A stretch of 64,000 nt of DNA from Mesorhizobium australicum WSM2073 (GTDB taxonomy: Bacteria; Pseudomonadota; Alphaproteobacteria; Rhizobiales; Rhizobiaceae). The stretch spans positions 3,300,001-3,364,000 of the forward strand of contig NC_019973.1 in NCBI RefSeq assembly GCF_000230995.2, given 5' to 3'. The notes below the pieces were generated by a model that did no database searches, was not told the origin of the DNA, and saw only the letters and a program-made list of their open reading frames with translations. The position numbers were made by a program, and so were the translations under genes. Below, piece after piece: positions 53,719-63,329 of the stretch (position 1 is its first letter; each line of letters begins with the position of its first letter).

Positions 53719-54717
53719 TCAATCGCTGCGCCTGAAATTGCGGATGCGGTCGAACAGAACCGCCAGCAGGATGGCGCCGCCGATGAAGGTGCCCTGCCAG
53801 AAGGCGTTGATGCCGAGCAGGCCAAGGCTGTTGCGGATCACCTCGATGAGGGCGGCACCGACAATGGCGCCAAAGGCGGTGCCGACGCCGCCGGCCAGAT
53901 TGGCGCCGCCGATGACGGTGGCGGCGATCACTTGCAGTTCCATGCCGTTGCCGAGATTGGTGGTGACAGCGCCGAGCCAGCCGGTTTCGATGATGCCGGC
54001 AATGCCCGCCGACAGCGCCGAGATCATGTAGACGGCGACCTTGATCTGGCGCACCGGCACGCCGGTCAGCGTCGCGGCGTGCTCGTTGCCGCCAATGGCA
54101 AAGATATGCCGGCCGAACTTCGTCCAGCGCAGGACGAAGCCGGTGATCAGGGCCAGCAGGATCGTGTAGAGCACCGGGTTGGCGATGCCGAACACCCAGG
54201 CGCCGCCGCCGAGTGCCAGCAGCTTGTCGTGGTCCGGGCCGAACTGGAAGACGACGGTGTTGTTGGAGGCGACCATGGCGAGGCTGCGGGCGATCGACAG
54301 CATGCCGAGCGTCACCACGAAGGGCGGAAAGCCCAGATAGGCGATAAAAATGCCGTTGAAGGCGCCGATGACGAGCGCGGTGGCGATCGAGGCCAGAATG
54401 CCGATCTCGATCGAATAGCCGGCATGCATGGTGACGGCCAGCACCATCGAGCACAGGCACAGCACAGAGCCGACCGACAGGTCGATGCCACCGGTGATGA
54501 TGACGAAGGTCATGCCGAGCGCCACGATGGCGACGAAGGTGATGTTGCGGGTGATGTTGTAGAGGTTCTTCGAGGTGGCGAAGGCATCGGTGGCGAAGGA
54601 CAGGAAGATGCAGGCCAGGATGACGGCGACCACCACCCAGAAAGTCTGGCTGGAGAACAGGCGCGACAGGAAAGTGTGCTGCTTCTGCGCGATCGTCTGG
54701 TCAAGGGTGACTGCCAT
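53719..54717 (-). CDS. CUT2 ABC permease (RbsC/FrcC-like)
   Basis: 332 residues: ALGMTFVIITGGIDLSVGSVLCLCSMV, FNGIFIAYLGFPPFVVTLGMLSIARSLAM, AIGGNEHAATLTGVPVRQIK, IAATVIGGANLAGGVGTAFGAIVGAALIEVIRNSLGLLGI. Complete ribose-type permease. Its ATPase is upstream on the same strand and its binding protein is encoded divergently at 55972. Confidence 0.93.
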   Translation of the reverse strand: MAVTLDQTIAQKQHTFLSRLFSSQTFWVVVAVILACIFLSFATDAFATSKNLYNITRNITFVAIVALGMTFVIITGGIDLSVGSVLCLCSMVLAVTMHAGYSIEIGILASIATALVIGAFNGIFIAYLGFPPFVVTLGMLSIARSLAMVASNNTVVFQFGPDHDKLLALGGGAWVFGIANPVLYTILLALITGFVLRWTKFGRHIFAIGGNEHAATLTGVPVRQIKVAVYMISALSAGIAGIIETGWLGAVTTNLGNGMELQVIAATVIGGANLAGGVGTAFGAIVGAALIEVIRNSLGLLGINAFWQGTFIGGAILLAVLFDRIRNFRRSD

Positions 54718-54778
54718 TATCGACCTTTCCTGCCGGCAGCGAAACGCGCCAGCGCAATGAAACCCGGTTTTATCGCTC

Positions 54779-55522
<744 letters not shown>

Positions 55523-55643
55523 CAGTCTTTGCCTCCCATGCCTGGCCCATCCGCACGCGGACAAGCGACAGCTTCCATTGGCTTTCCCCAGCTCCTCCCG
55601 GGGGCAGCGATGCGGTCATTTACGCGAATGGCATCGCGGGCGT

Positions 55644-55715
55644 CAATTGTCGAACAGGCAATTGTCAGACGAATAGCGCCATGCGGATTTTGAAAAATCC
55701 GTTTTGTAGGACAAA
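55644..55715. promoter_or_regulatory. Cluster of GntR/FCD-type operator sites
   Basis: Two direct CAATTGTC copies (55644, 55659), a partial dyad ATTGTCAGACGAAT (55661-55674) and a perfect dyad TTTGT-AGG-ACAAA (55703-55715). All fit the T.GT...AC.A pattern of FCD-type GntR operators. TTGACG at 55721 follows directly and could be the -35 box of the binding-protein gene. The whole 55523-55971 gap otherwise holds no gene. Confidence 0.55.
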
Positions 55716-55971
55716 TAGCATTGACGTTGGCGGCAAGCCGTTATTAGTTGAGCGTCGGAGGAAGACATGCCGGCTTTGACGACGCCATCGGCGGCGCCAA
55801 CGGCAAGAAGGTTTTGGCGATCGTGCAGCGTCGTCGCTGGGAGGGTCGCATCTGAAAATGCTTATCGGCCTGGCCGGATTGAATGGGCGCACGCGTCTCA
55901 GTCATCTCGCATCCTGGCTGGTTTGTGTGGCGGGCACGCCGTGTCCGTCTGGTTGCAAAGGGAGGACTGAC

Positions 55972-56961
55972 ATGAGGAAAACAGTATTGCTCGCCGCCGT
56001 CGCCGCCACGGCGTTGGGCGCCGGGCCGGCTTTGGCCAAGAAGCAGCTCGTCATCGTGGTGAAAGGTCTCGACAATCCATTCTTCGAAGCCATCCACCAG
56101 GGCTGCGAGAAATGGAACAAGGAAAACGCCAGCTCGGAATATGAATGCTTCTACACCGGCCCGGCATCGACTTCCGACGAAGCCGGCGAGGCGCAGATCG
56201 TGCAGGATATGCTGAGCAAGGCCGACACGGTGGCGATGGCGATCTCGCCGTCCAACGCGCCACTGATCGCACAGACGATCAAGAGCGCCAATCCGTCGAT
56301 CCCGATCATGACCGTCGACGCCGACCTCGCCAAGGAAGACGCGGCACTGCGCAAGACCTATCTCGGCACCGACAACTACCTGATGGGCAAGAAGATCGGC
56401 GAGTACATCAAGAAGGCCAAGCCGAATGGTGGCACGATCTGCACCATCGAGGGCAATCCGGCGGCCGACAACATCTTGCGTCGCGCGCAAGGCATGCGCG
56501 ACGCGCTGACGGGCAAGGAAGGCCTCACGGCACTTGCCGGCGAAGGCGGCTGGACGGAAGTCGCCGGCTGCCCGGTATTCACCAATGACGACGGAGCCAA
56601 GGGCGTTCAGGCGATGACCGACATCCTCGCCGCCAATCCCAAGCTCGACGCGTTCGGCATCATGGGCGGCTGGCCGCTGTTCGGCGCGCCGCAGCCCTAC
56701 CGCGACCTGGTCGGACCGCTCAAGGACCGGCTGGCCAAGAACGACTTCGTCATCGGCGCCGCCGACACGATCGGCGACGAGGTGGCCATCGCCAGGGACG
56801 GCCTTGTCACCGCTCTGGTCGGCCAGCGGCCCTTCGAAATGGGCTACAAGGCACCATCGGTGATGATCGACCTGGTCGAAGGCAAGAAGGTTGACGATCC
56901 GGTCTTCACCGGTCTCGACGAATGCACCAAGGATACGGTCGACACCTGCATCCAGAAATAG
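55972..56961 (+). CDS. CUT2 sugar-binding protein
   Basis: 329 residues. A Sec signal (MRKTVLLAAVAATALGAGPALA) is followed by a type-1 periplasmic fold: KQLVIVVKGLDNPFFEAIHQGCEKWNKEN, DTVAMAISPSNAPLIAQTI, IPIMTVDADLAKEDAALRKTYLGTDNYLMGKKIGEYI, and a C-terminal Cys pair (DECTKDTVDTC). GGGAGG precedes the ATG; an upstream in-frame ATG (55858) yields no signal. It is divergent from its permease/ATPase and probably shares the operator region. Confidence 0.93.
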   Translation: MRKTVLLAAVAATALGAGPALAKKQLVIVVKGLDNPFFEAIHQGCEKWNKENASSEYECFYTGPASTSDEAGEAQIVQDMLSKADTVAMAISPSNAPLIAQTIKSANPSIPIMTVDADLAKEDAALRKTYLGTDNYLMGKKIGEYIKKAKPNGGTICTIEGNPAADNILRRAQGMRDALTGKEGLTALAGEGGWTEVAGCPVFTNDDGAKGVQAMTDILAANPKLDAFGIMGGWPLFGAPQPYRDLVGPLKDRLAKNDFVIGAADTIGDEVAIARDGLVTALVGQRPFEMGYKAPSVMIDLVEGKKVDDPVFTGLDECTKDTVDTCIQK

Positions 56962-56971
56962 GCCGCGATTT

Positions 56972-56997
56972 CGGGGCGCTCGTCAACGAGCGCCCCG
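56972..56997 (+). terminator. Rho-independent terminator after binding-protein gene
   Basis: Perfect 11-bp stem CGGGGCGCTCG / CGAGCGCCCCG with a TCAA loop, then TTTCC, ten bases after the stop codon. Confidence 0.8.
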
Positions 56998-57148
56998 TTT
57001 CCTCCAATTCTTCAACAGGACGCCTTGGTTGGGGCAATCGGGGCCCGGCTTTGACGCGTCAGTGGTTTGGATTTTCGGCAACGGGATCGGTGCGCCGCGC
57101 GGGTTTGGATCAATCCGGGTGACTGGCGGCCGACCTATTGGAACGTGA

Positions 57149-57931
57149 ATGCCGGACGAGAAGGCAAAGAAAAAAGCCGGCCGGGCCAAGGCGCAAGCCA
57201 GCCACGACCCGGCAGCCATGCGCAGGGTGGATGCGGCGCACTTTCCCGGGTCCAGCGTCCATGCCTCGCTCGCCAGCGAGATTGGCCTCAGGATCGTGCG
57301 CGGCGACTATCCGCCTGGCAGCATCCTGCCCAATGAGGCCAAATGGGCCGAAACCTTCAATGTCAGCCGTTCGGCGGTGCGCGAGGCGATCAAGATGCTG
57401 ATGGCCAAGAGCCTTCTGGCGTCGCGGCCAAAGATCGGCAGTTGGGTCGAGCCGAAGGAGCGCTGGAACCTGCTCGACCGCGACGTGCTGGCCTGGTACG
57501 CAACCGCGCCGGATCGCGAAGCGTTCCTTCGCACCGTGCAGGAGTTCCGCCACATCATCGAACCGGAAGCATCCGCCTTTGCCGCCATGCGGCGCAGCGA
57601 CGAGCAGATGGCCGAGATCAGCCTGGCCTGCCGCGAGATGGGCGAGGCGGCCAACCTGCCCGAGCGCATCCGTGCCGACACGCGCTTCCACCTCGCCATC
57701 CTGCGGGCCTCGGGCAACGACCTTCTGGTGCCGCTCGGCGTGTTGATCGAATCGGCGCTCGACCATCTCTTCATCTTCACCACACGCCAGGTCGGCGATC
57801 AACGGCGGGCACAGAAACTGCACGAGGCGATCGAGAAAAGCATCCGCCTGCAGCGGCCAGCCGCGGCGCGCAACGCCGTGCACAAGCTGCTTGCCGACAC
57901 CGATGAGGGGATCGGAAGGGGCCGGCGCTAA
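57149..57931 (+). CDS. GntR-family regulator, FadR/FCD subfamily (copy 1)
   Basis: 260 residues. A basic low-complexity N-terminus (KAKKKAGRAKAQ) precedes a winged helix (LASEIGLRIVRGDYPPGSILPNEAKWAETFNVSRSAVREAIKMLMAKSLLASRPKIGSWV) and an all-helical FCD effector domain (EFRHIIEPEASAFAAMR, RADTRFHLAILRASGNDLLVPL). The FCD His and Asp/Glu residues usually bind a metal and a sugar acid. It probably represses the flanking importer and dehydrogenase genes through the TTGTC-type sites. A near-identical paralogue lies at 60009. Confidence 0.93.
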   Translation: MPDEKAKKKAGRAKAQASHDPAAMRRVDAAHFPGSSVHASLASEIGLRIVRGDYPPGSILPNEAKWAETFNVSRSAVREAIKMLMAKSLLASRPKIGSWVEPKERWNLLDRDVLAWYATAPDREAFLRTVQEFRHIIEPEASAFAAMRRSDEQMAEISLACREMGEAANLPERIRADTRFHLAILRASGNDLLVPLGVLIESALDHLFIFTTRQVGDQRRAQKLHEAIEKSIRLQRPAAARNAVHKLLADTDEGIGRGRR

Positions 57932-57951
57932 GGCCAGCCGACCGTCCGGAT

Positions 57952-58890
57952 TCAGATCGTCTGCTTCTTTCCATCCTTCGTCGGCATCAGGTCGATGCCA
58001 TTGACCTTGGCGATGTGCGTGGCCAGCATCGGCACGAACTGCTCGGCCGGGCCGGTTGCGTGAGCGCCGGCGAAGGCGTTCTTGGTGGCGTTGCCGAGCG
58101 GATTAGCGATGCCGGCCGCCCCCGCCATCGATTCCAGATAAGTCAGGTCCTTGAAGGCATTGGCTATGGTGAATTTGTGGGCGTCGCGGTCGCCTTCCAG
58201 CGTCCAGCGCATGAAGGTCTGGTAGAAGCCGCAATCCATGCGGCCGTTGCGAATGACGCTGTCGAAACGCGGCGGCGAGATGCCGACCTTCTCCGCCAGT
58301 GCCAAGGCCTCGGAATAGAGGGCGGCGTAGCCCAGCGAGATGAAATTGTTGAGCAGCTTCATGCGGTGGCCGTCTCCGGTATCGCCGATATGCACGATGC
58401 GGCCGGCCCAGGTGTCGATCACCGGCTTGACCCTGGCAAAGACGGCGTCGGGCGCGCCGACCATGGCGTCGAGCGTGCCTTCCCAGGCTTCCTTCGGCGT
58501 GCGGCTGAGCGGCGCGTCGACATAGTCGACGCCGAGCGCCTTGAGTTCCGCGGCAAGTGCCACGGTCGAGACCGGATCCGATGTCGAGCAGTCGACGACG
58601 ACCGCCCCCTTCTTCAAACCCTCCTTGATGCCATCGGGACCGCGAATGATAGCCTCGACCTCGCGCGAGCCGGTGACGCAGATGAAGACGATATCAGATG
58701 CCGCCGCCACATCGCGGGAAGTCGATGCCTCACGAGCGCCTCGGCCGAGAAGATCCTCCGCTGGTTTGCGGTTCTTGCGGCCGAGGAAGGTCAGGGAATA
58801 TCCCTTGTCGACGATGTTCTTGGCGATGCCGTGCCCCATCAATCCAAGGCCGACAAAGCCGATCTTCTCACCCGTAGCGGTCGTGTTCAT
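57952..58890 (-). CDS. NAD(P)-dependent beta-hydroxyacid dehydrogenase (HIBADH family)
   Basis: 312 residues. The N-terminal IGFVGLGLMGHGIAKNIVDKGYSLTFLGR Rossmann motif, substrate-site VVVDCSTSDPVSTVALAAELKALGVDYVDAPLSRTPKEAWEGTL and the catalytic-Lys helix GDGHRMKLLNNFISLGYAALYSEAL are in family order. It acts on a 3-hydroxyacid such as an aldonate or tartronate semialdehyde. It is convergent with the GntR gene and divergent from the epimerase-like gene, with an operator between them. Confidence 0.92.
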   Translation of the reverse strand: MNTTATGEKIGFVGLGLMGHGIAKNIVDKGYSLTFLGRKNRKPAEDLLGRGAREASTSRDVAAASDIVFICVTGSREVEAIIRGPDGIKEGLKKGAVVVDCSTSDPVSTVALAAELKALGVDYVDAPLSRTPKEAWEGTLDAMVGAPDAVFARVKPVIDTWAGRIVHIGDTGDGHRMKLLNNFISLGYAALYSEALALAEKVGISPPRFDSVIRNGRMDCGFYQTFMRWTLEGDRDAHKFTIANAFKDLTYLESMAGAAGIANPLGNATKNAFAGAHATGPAEQFVPMLATHIAKVNGIDLMPTKDGKKQTI

Positions 58891-58961
58891 GCTGTCTGTC
58901 CTGTTCTGTGATTATCGATAATGTCGCCGCTGTTTTAGCCATAGACGGTTGCAGAAAGCAA

Positions 58962-58976
58962 TATTGTCTGACAATA
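58962..58976. promoter_or_regulatory. 15-bp GntR/FCD-type palindrome
   Basis: TATTGTCTGACAATA is a perfect dyad around T58969 in the 120-base gap between the divergent dehydrogenase and epimerase-like genes. It shares ATTGTC and GACA with the sites at 55661-55715. A second perfect dyad, ATTATCGATAAT, lies at 58911-58922. Confidence 0.65.
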
Positions 58977-59010
58977 CACGTAAATCCCAGGACTTTCGTG
59001 GAGACCAGAA

Positions 59011-59907
59011 ATGACGAAGCGGATCATGTTCACCGGCGGCAGCGGCAAGGCTGGGCGCCACGTCGTGCAATATCTGGTGGAGCAGGGTTGCCAGGTGCTC
59101 AACATCGACACCAGGCCGCTCGACAATCCCAAGGTGCGCACGCTGATCACCGACATCACCGACAGCGGCCAGGTGTTCAACGCGCTGTCTAGCTATATGG
59201 GGCTGCACGAATTCGACCCCTCGCTACGCCCGCAGCCAGTGGACGCCGTGGTGCATTTTGCTGCCATTCCACGCATAATGATCACGCCCGACAACGAGGT
59301 GTTCCGCATCAATGCAATGGGCACCTACAACATCATCGAGGCGGCGGTGAAGCTCGGCATCCGCAAGGTGATCATCGCTTCCAGCGAGACGACCTACGGC
59401 CTGGTGTTCGCCAACGAGCCGCGCGATCCCGCGTATTTCCCGCTCGACGAGGACTATGACGTCGACCCGATGGACAGCTATGCGCTGTCAAAGATCGTCA
59501 ACGAGAAGACCGCGCGCGCTTTCGCGCAGCGCAATGGCACGGATATCTATGCGTTGCGCATCGGCAACGTCATCGAGCCGCATGAGTATTCGCTGTTTCC
59601 GAAATGGTTCGCCGATCCTGGTTTTCGCAAGCGTATCGCCTGGAGCTACATCGATGCCCGGGACCTTGGCCAGATCACGCTGCGTGCCGTCGAGAAGGAT
59701 GGGTTGGGCTACCAGGTGTTCAATGCCGCCAATGACGACACCTCGTCCGATCTGCCGACCGCCGAACTCCTGAAGCGGTTCTATCCCGACGTGCCGGTCA
59801 AGGGCGAACTCGGTGAATACGAGACGCTGCTGTCGAACCGCAAGGCGCGCGACATGCTCGGCTTCCGCCCGGAGCACAGCTGGCGCAAATACGTCAAGAC
59901 CGCCTAA
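59011..59907 (+). CDS. NAD-dependent epimerase/dehydratase (uronate-dehydrogenase-like SDR)
   Basis: 298 residues, extended short-chain dehydrogenase fold. The NAD motif RIMFTGGSGKAGRHVVQYLVEQG, VHFAAIPRIMITPDN, and the catalytic S-SSETTYG...Y172-ALSK are present. Absence of long nucleotide-sugar domains and the partner beta-hydroxyacid dehydrogenase suggest oxidation of a sugar or uronate rather than nucleotide-sugar epimerisation (inference). Confidence 0.88.
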   Translation: MTKRIMFTGGSGKAGRHVVQYLVEQGCQVLNIDTRPLDNPKVRTLITDITDSGQVFNALSSYMGLHEFDPSLRPQPVDAVVHFAAIPRIMITPDNEVFRINAMGTYNIIEAAVKLGIRKVIIASSETTYGLVFANEPRDPAYFPLDEDYDVDPMDSYALSKIVNEKTARAFAQRNGTDIYALRIGNVIEPHEYSLFPKWFADPGFRKRIAWSYIDARDLGQITLRAVEKDGLGYQVFNAANDDTSSDLPTAELLKRFYPDVPVKGELGEYETLLSNRKARDMLGFRPEHSWRKYVKTA

Positions 59908-60008
59908 GCGAGCTCGAATCACGGCTGGGTTGTGCATAGAGGCCGGCTTTGCGGCCCCGCGCCCGCACCACGCTTGACAGCCTCCCTAAACCGGCCTTTC
60001 TGGACTGC

Positions 60009-60785
60009 ATGCGGGACGCGAAGCCGAACAGGGAAAAATCGCCGAAAAAGGCTGTAGCCGCCGATCGTCCGGCCGGTGTTCGGCGAGCCGACGCGGCACG
60101 TATTCCGGGCTCCAGCGTGCACACATCACTGGCCAGCGAGATTGGGCTCAGGATCGTGCGCGGCGATTATCCGCCCGGCACCATCCTGCCCAATGAGGCC
60201 AAATGGTCGGAGACGTTCAGCGTCAGCCGCTCGGCGGTGCGCGAGGCGATCAAGATGCTGATGGCCAAGAGCCTGCTCGCATCGCGCCCCAAGATCGGCA
60301 GCTGGGTCGAACCCAGGGAACGCTGGAACCTGCTCGACCGCGATGTGCTCGCCTGGTACGCGACGTCGCCCGACCGCGAGGTTTTCCTGAAGACGGTGCA
60401 GGAATTCCGCCACATCATCGAGCCGGAAGCGACCGCATTCGCCGCCATGCGGCGCACCGACGAGCAGATGGCCGAGATCAGCCAGGCATGCCGGGAGATG
60501 GGCGAGGCGACCAACCTGCAGGAACGGACCCGCGCCGACACCCGCTTCCACCTCGCCATCCTGCGTGCCTCGGGCAATGATCTGCTGGTGCCGCTCGGCG
60601 TCCTGATCGAATCCGCCTTCGATCACCTGTTTGCCTACACGACCCGGGAGCTCGACGATTTGCAGCTCGCCCAGAAGATGCACGAAGCAATCGAAAAGAA
60701 TATCCGCCTGCAGCGGCCGGATGCAGCGCGCAATGCCGTGCGCAAGCTGCTGGCCAATACCGACAACGTCATCCGTTCGCGATAG
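60009..60785 (+). CDS. GntR-family regulator, FadR/FCD subfamily (copy 2)
   Basis: 258 residues from ATG 60009, whose basic N-terminus (MRDAKPNREKSPKK) matches the style of copy 1; an in-frame ATG at 59949 adds 20 unlike residues. From SSVH.SLASEIGLRIVRGDYPPG onward the two proteins are almost identical, including the recognition helix VSRSAVREAIKMLMAKSLLASRPKIGSWVEP. They should bind the same DNA sites; differences cluster in the C-terminal helices (TTRELDDLQLAQKMHEA versus TTRQVGDQRRAQKLHEA), which may change the effector. Confidence 0.92.
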   Translation: MRDAKPNREKSPKKAVAADRPAGVRRADAARIPGSSVHTSLASEIGLRIVRGDYPPGTILPNEAKWSETFSVSRSAVREAIKMLMAKSLLASRPKIGSWVEPRERWNLLDRDVLAWYATSPDREVFLKTVQEFRHIIEPEATAFAAMRRTDEQMAEISQACREMGEATNLQERTRADTRFHLAILRASGNDLLVPLGVLIESAFDHLFAYTTRELDDLQLAQKMHEAIEKNIRLQRPDAARNAVRKLLANTDNVIRSR

Positions 60786-60939
60786 ATTTCCGCGACACGG
60801 CCATTCGGCGCGGGTGTTTGCGCCTTGGAACTCGAAGCAATTCGGGGCCGGACCGCACAAAATTCAAAAGCCTGTGTCGGATCGGCTGTGCGGTACCCGT
60901 CCTTGGGGCATCGAACAGAGACCACGAAGGAGTATCGAC

Positions 60940-61383
60940 ATGCCCAGCACCGTACGTCTGCACCGTGTTCTGACCACCAGCCCGGAGAAGGTCTACCGCG
61001 CGTTCATCGAGGCCGATGCGCTTGCCAAATGGCTTCCGCCGAACGGCTTCACCTGCACGGTTCATCACTTCGAGGGCAAGGTCGGCGGTACCTTCAAGAT
61101 GTCGTTCCGCAACTTCACCACTGGCGACAGCCATTCGTTTGGCGGTGAGTATGTCGAGCTCGTCGCGGGCGAACTCCTGCGCTACACCGACAGGTTCGAC
61201 GATCCCAACCTGCCCGGCGAGATCCAGGTGACCGTGACGCTGAAGAAAGTGTCCGTGGGCACCGAGGTGAACATCACACAAGCCGGCATTCCAGACGCCA
61301 TTCCCGCCGAAGCCTGCTATCTCGGCTGGCAGGAGTCGCTGCGCAACCTGGCCAAGCTTGTCGAACCGGAGATCAGACAATAG
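60940..61383 (+). CDS. SRPBCC/AHSA1-domain protein
   Basis: 147 residues: LHRVLTTSPEKVYRAFIEADALAKWLPPNGFTC, GGTFKMSFRNFTTGDSHSFGGEYVEL, TQAGIPDAIPAEACYLGWQESLRNLAKLVE. This is the activator-of-Hsp90-like helix-grip fold found in many small soluble proteins of unknown ligand. AAGGAG lies before the ATG. It is monocistronic with a hairpin after it. Confidence 0.9.
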   Translation: MPSTVRLHRVLTTSPEKVYRAFIEADALAKWLPPNGFTCTVHHFEGKVGGTFKMSFRNFTTGDSHSFGGEYVELVAGELLRYTDRFDDPNLPGEIQVTVTLKKVSVGTEVNITQAGIPDAIPAEACYLGWQESLRNLAKLVEPEIRQ

Positions 61384-61416
61384 GGCGCCGACCGGCTGGA
61401 TAGCGGTAATAAACGG

Positions 61417-61449
61417 GTTCCTCACCTCGTTTTTGATGGGGTGAGGAAC
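61417..61449. terminator. Hairpin between convergent genes
   Basis: GTTCCTCACC (61417) pairs with GGTGAGGAAC (61440), 10 bp, 13-base loop containing a T-run. It is placed between the SRPBCC (+) and DUF3175 (-) stops. Confidence 0.55.
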
Positions 61450-61478
61450 AAGCTTGAGGAGCCATTGGCGGCGAAAGC

Positions 61479-61769
61479 CTAATCCTCTTTTGGCCGCCCG
61501 AATGCCGCACGCAATTCGTCCTTGGCGTCCTCGAGGATCTTCTTGCGAGCCGCGGGCAGGTTTTTTCCGGCCCTGTTGATGTAGAAATTCAGCATCGACA
61601 TGGCGGACTGGAAGGGCTCGGCCTTGCGGCGGTGGCTGTGTTCGGCCGAACGCTTGAGCGAGGCGGCGATCTTCTTGGCGTCGTCGGATTCGAACACGTG
61701 GTCCTCGAGATCCATAGCATCGCTGTGCTCGGTCACCTCGGCCGACCATTTCTGCTTGGTGGCGGTCAT
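61479..61769 (-). CDS. DUF3175-family protein
   Basis: 96 residues, highly charged and helical: KWSAEVTEHSDAMDLEDHVFESDDAKKIAASLKRSAEHSHRRKAEPFQSAMSMLNFYINRAGKNLPAARKKILEDAKDELRAAFGR. It matches DUF3175, a family frequent in Rhizobiales and of unknown function; the basic helical character suggests nucleic-acid or protein binding. ATG 61769 was chosen because family similarity starts at MTATKQKW. Confidence 0.88.
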   Translation of the reverse strand: MTATKQKWSAEVTEHSDAMDLEDHVFESDDAKKIAASLKRSAEHSHRRKAEPFQSAMSMLNFYINRAGKNLPAARKKILEDAKDELRAAFGRPKED

Positions 61770-61940
61770 GGCTGGACTCCTTTGCGGGTTATCGATCGGA
61801 AACTCCAGATGCTGGCGCCGGTTCCCGCGCTCGTACCTCCCTGGAGCCACGGATTTGCCCGCCGTGGCGCTGCTGTGCGCCGAGAATGCGTCGATAGTGG
61901 CCAAAACAGCAGCGGTTGAGGCCGCCGACAGGAAACGCCT

Positions 61941-63170
61941 TTGTCACGAACCGACTTGAGCCGGCCCAGCCCCGGTATCGACAGTTCCTACGCCTGGATG
62001 CGCCTGGCCATCTCGATGCTGCTGGCGACGATCGGTGCGGTCGGCATGTGGGCCGTTGTCGTGGTGCTGCCGGCGGTACAGGCCGAGTTCGGCCTCGACC
62101 GCGCCGCGGCATCCATGCCTTACACCGCGACCATGGTCGGCTTTGCCGCCGGCAATGTGCTGGTCGGCCGCGCCATCGATCGCATGGGTTACTGGATTCC
62201 GGCGCTGTTTTCCTCGATCGCGCTCTCCGCCGGCCTTCTGCTCGCGGCTTTGTCGACCTCGATCCTGCAATTCACCCTTGCGCAAGGCGTGCTGATCGGT
62301 CTCGGCACATCGGTGATCTTCGGGCCGCTGATCGCCGATATATCGCACTGGTTCAACCGCCGCCGCGGCGTCGCTGTCACCGCGGCCGCGGCCGGCAACT
62401 ACCTCGCCGGAGCGATCTGGCCGACCATCATGCCGACGCTGATCAAGGCGGAAGGCTGGCGCTTCACCTATGCCGCCATCGGCGTCTTTTGCCTGGTCAC
62501 CATGGTGCCGCTGGTGCTTTTGCTGCGCCGCGGCGCTCCGGAAGCGGCAGCCGCCGGCCCGGCCGGAAGCCGGTCCGTGCAGCCGATGCCAATGTCTCCG
62601 GCCGCGATGCAGATGCTGCTGGTCGTCGCGGGACTGGGCTGCTGCGTAGCGATGTCGATGCCGCAAGTGCACATCGTCGCCTATTGCATGGATCTTGGCT
62701 ACGGCATGGCGCATGGCGCCGACATGCTGTCGATTATGATGGCCGCGGGCGTCGTCAGCCGGCTCGCCTCGGGCTTTGTCGCCGACCGCATCGGCGGTGT
62801 CAAAACCTTGCTTATCGGCTCCGTGCTGCAATGCCTGTCGCTGCTGTTCTACATCCCGTTCGACGGGCTCGCCTCGCTCTATGTCGTATCGCTGGTCTTC
62901 GGCTTGTCGCAAGGCGGCATCGTGCCTTGCTATGCGATCATCGTGCGCGAATACCTGCCCGCCAAGGAGGCCGGCCAGCGCATCGGCATCGTGATGATGG
63001 CGACGATTTTCGGCATGGCGATCGGCGGCTGGATGTCGGGCTGGATCTACGACCTGACCGGCTCCTATGCCGCCGCTTTCCTGAACGGCATCGCCTGGAA
63101 CCTGCTTAACATATTGGCGATCGGGCTGTTCATGTGGAAGGCAAGGCATAGGGCTGCCGTAGCCGCCTGA
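61941..63170 (+). CDS. MFS transporter (OFA/monocarboxylate-like, 12 helices)
   Basis: 409 residues from a TTG start with AGGAAA upstream. LPAVQAEFGLDRAAASMPYTATMVGFAAGNVLVGRAIDRMGY is the motif-A region, then FNRRRGVAVTAAAAGNYLAGAIWP and a second-half copy SRLASGFVADRIGGVKTLLIGS. Similar proteins move monocarboxylates or dicarboxylates. The substrate is unknown. No obvious terminator follows. Confidence 0.9.
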   Translation: MSRTDLSRPSPGIDSSYAWMRLAISMLLATIGAVGMWAVVVVLPAVQAEFGLDRAAASMPYTATMVGFAAGNVLVGRAIDRMGYWIPALFSSIALSAGLLLAALSTSILQFTLAQGVLIGLGTSVIFGPLIADISHWFNRRRGVAVTAAAAGNYLAGAIWPTIMPTLIKAEGWRFTYAAIGVFCLVTMVPLVLLLRRGAPEAAAAGPAGSRSVQPMPMSPAAMQMLLVVAGLGCCVAMSMPQVHIVAYCMDLGYGMAHGADMLSIMMAAGVVSRLASGFVADRIGGVKTLLIGSVLQCLSLLFYIPFDGLASLYVVSLVFGLSQGGIVPCYAIIVREYLPAKEAGQRIGIVMMATIFGMAIGGWMSGWIYDLTGSYAAAFLNGIAWNLLNILAIGLFMWKARHRAAVAA

Positions 63171-63329
63171 GGAAGGCCAAGCACGGCCATTTGGTGGCTC
63201 GGCTTGACAACAGGCAGTCACTGCGCGACGCCAGGGCGGATGGGTGCGGCAACAGGCCGGTGAGATGGCGACAGCTGGAAAGATCGCATTGCGGGCGCGC
63301 TTCGATGGCCATGCGCATGGGCCAAGACC

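Noticed and set aside
59949..60008. Upstream ATG for the second GntR gene
   Set aside because: The extra 20 residues do not resemble the paralogue, whose basic N-terminus aligns with the start at 60009.
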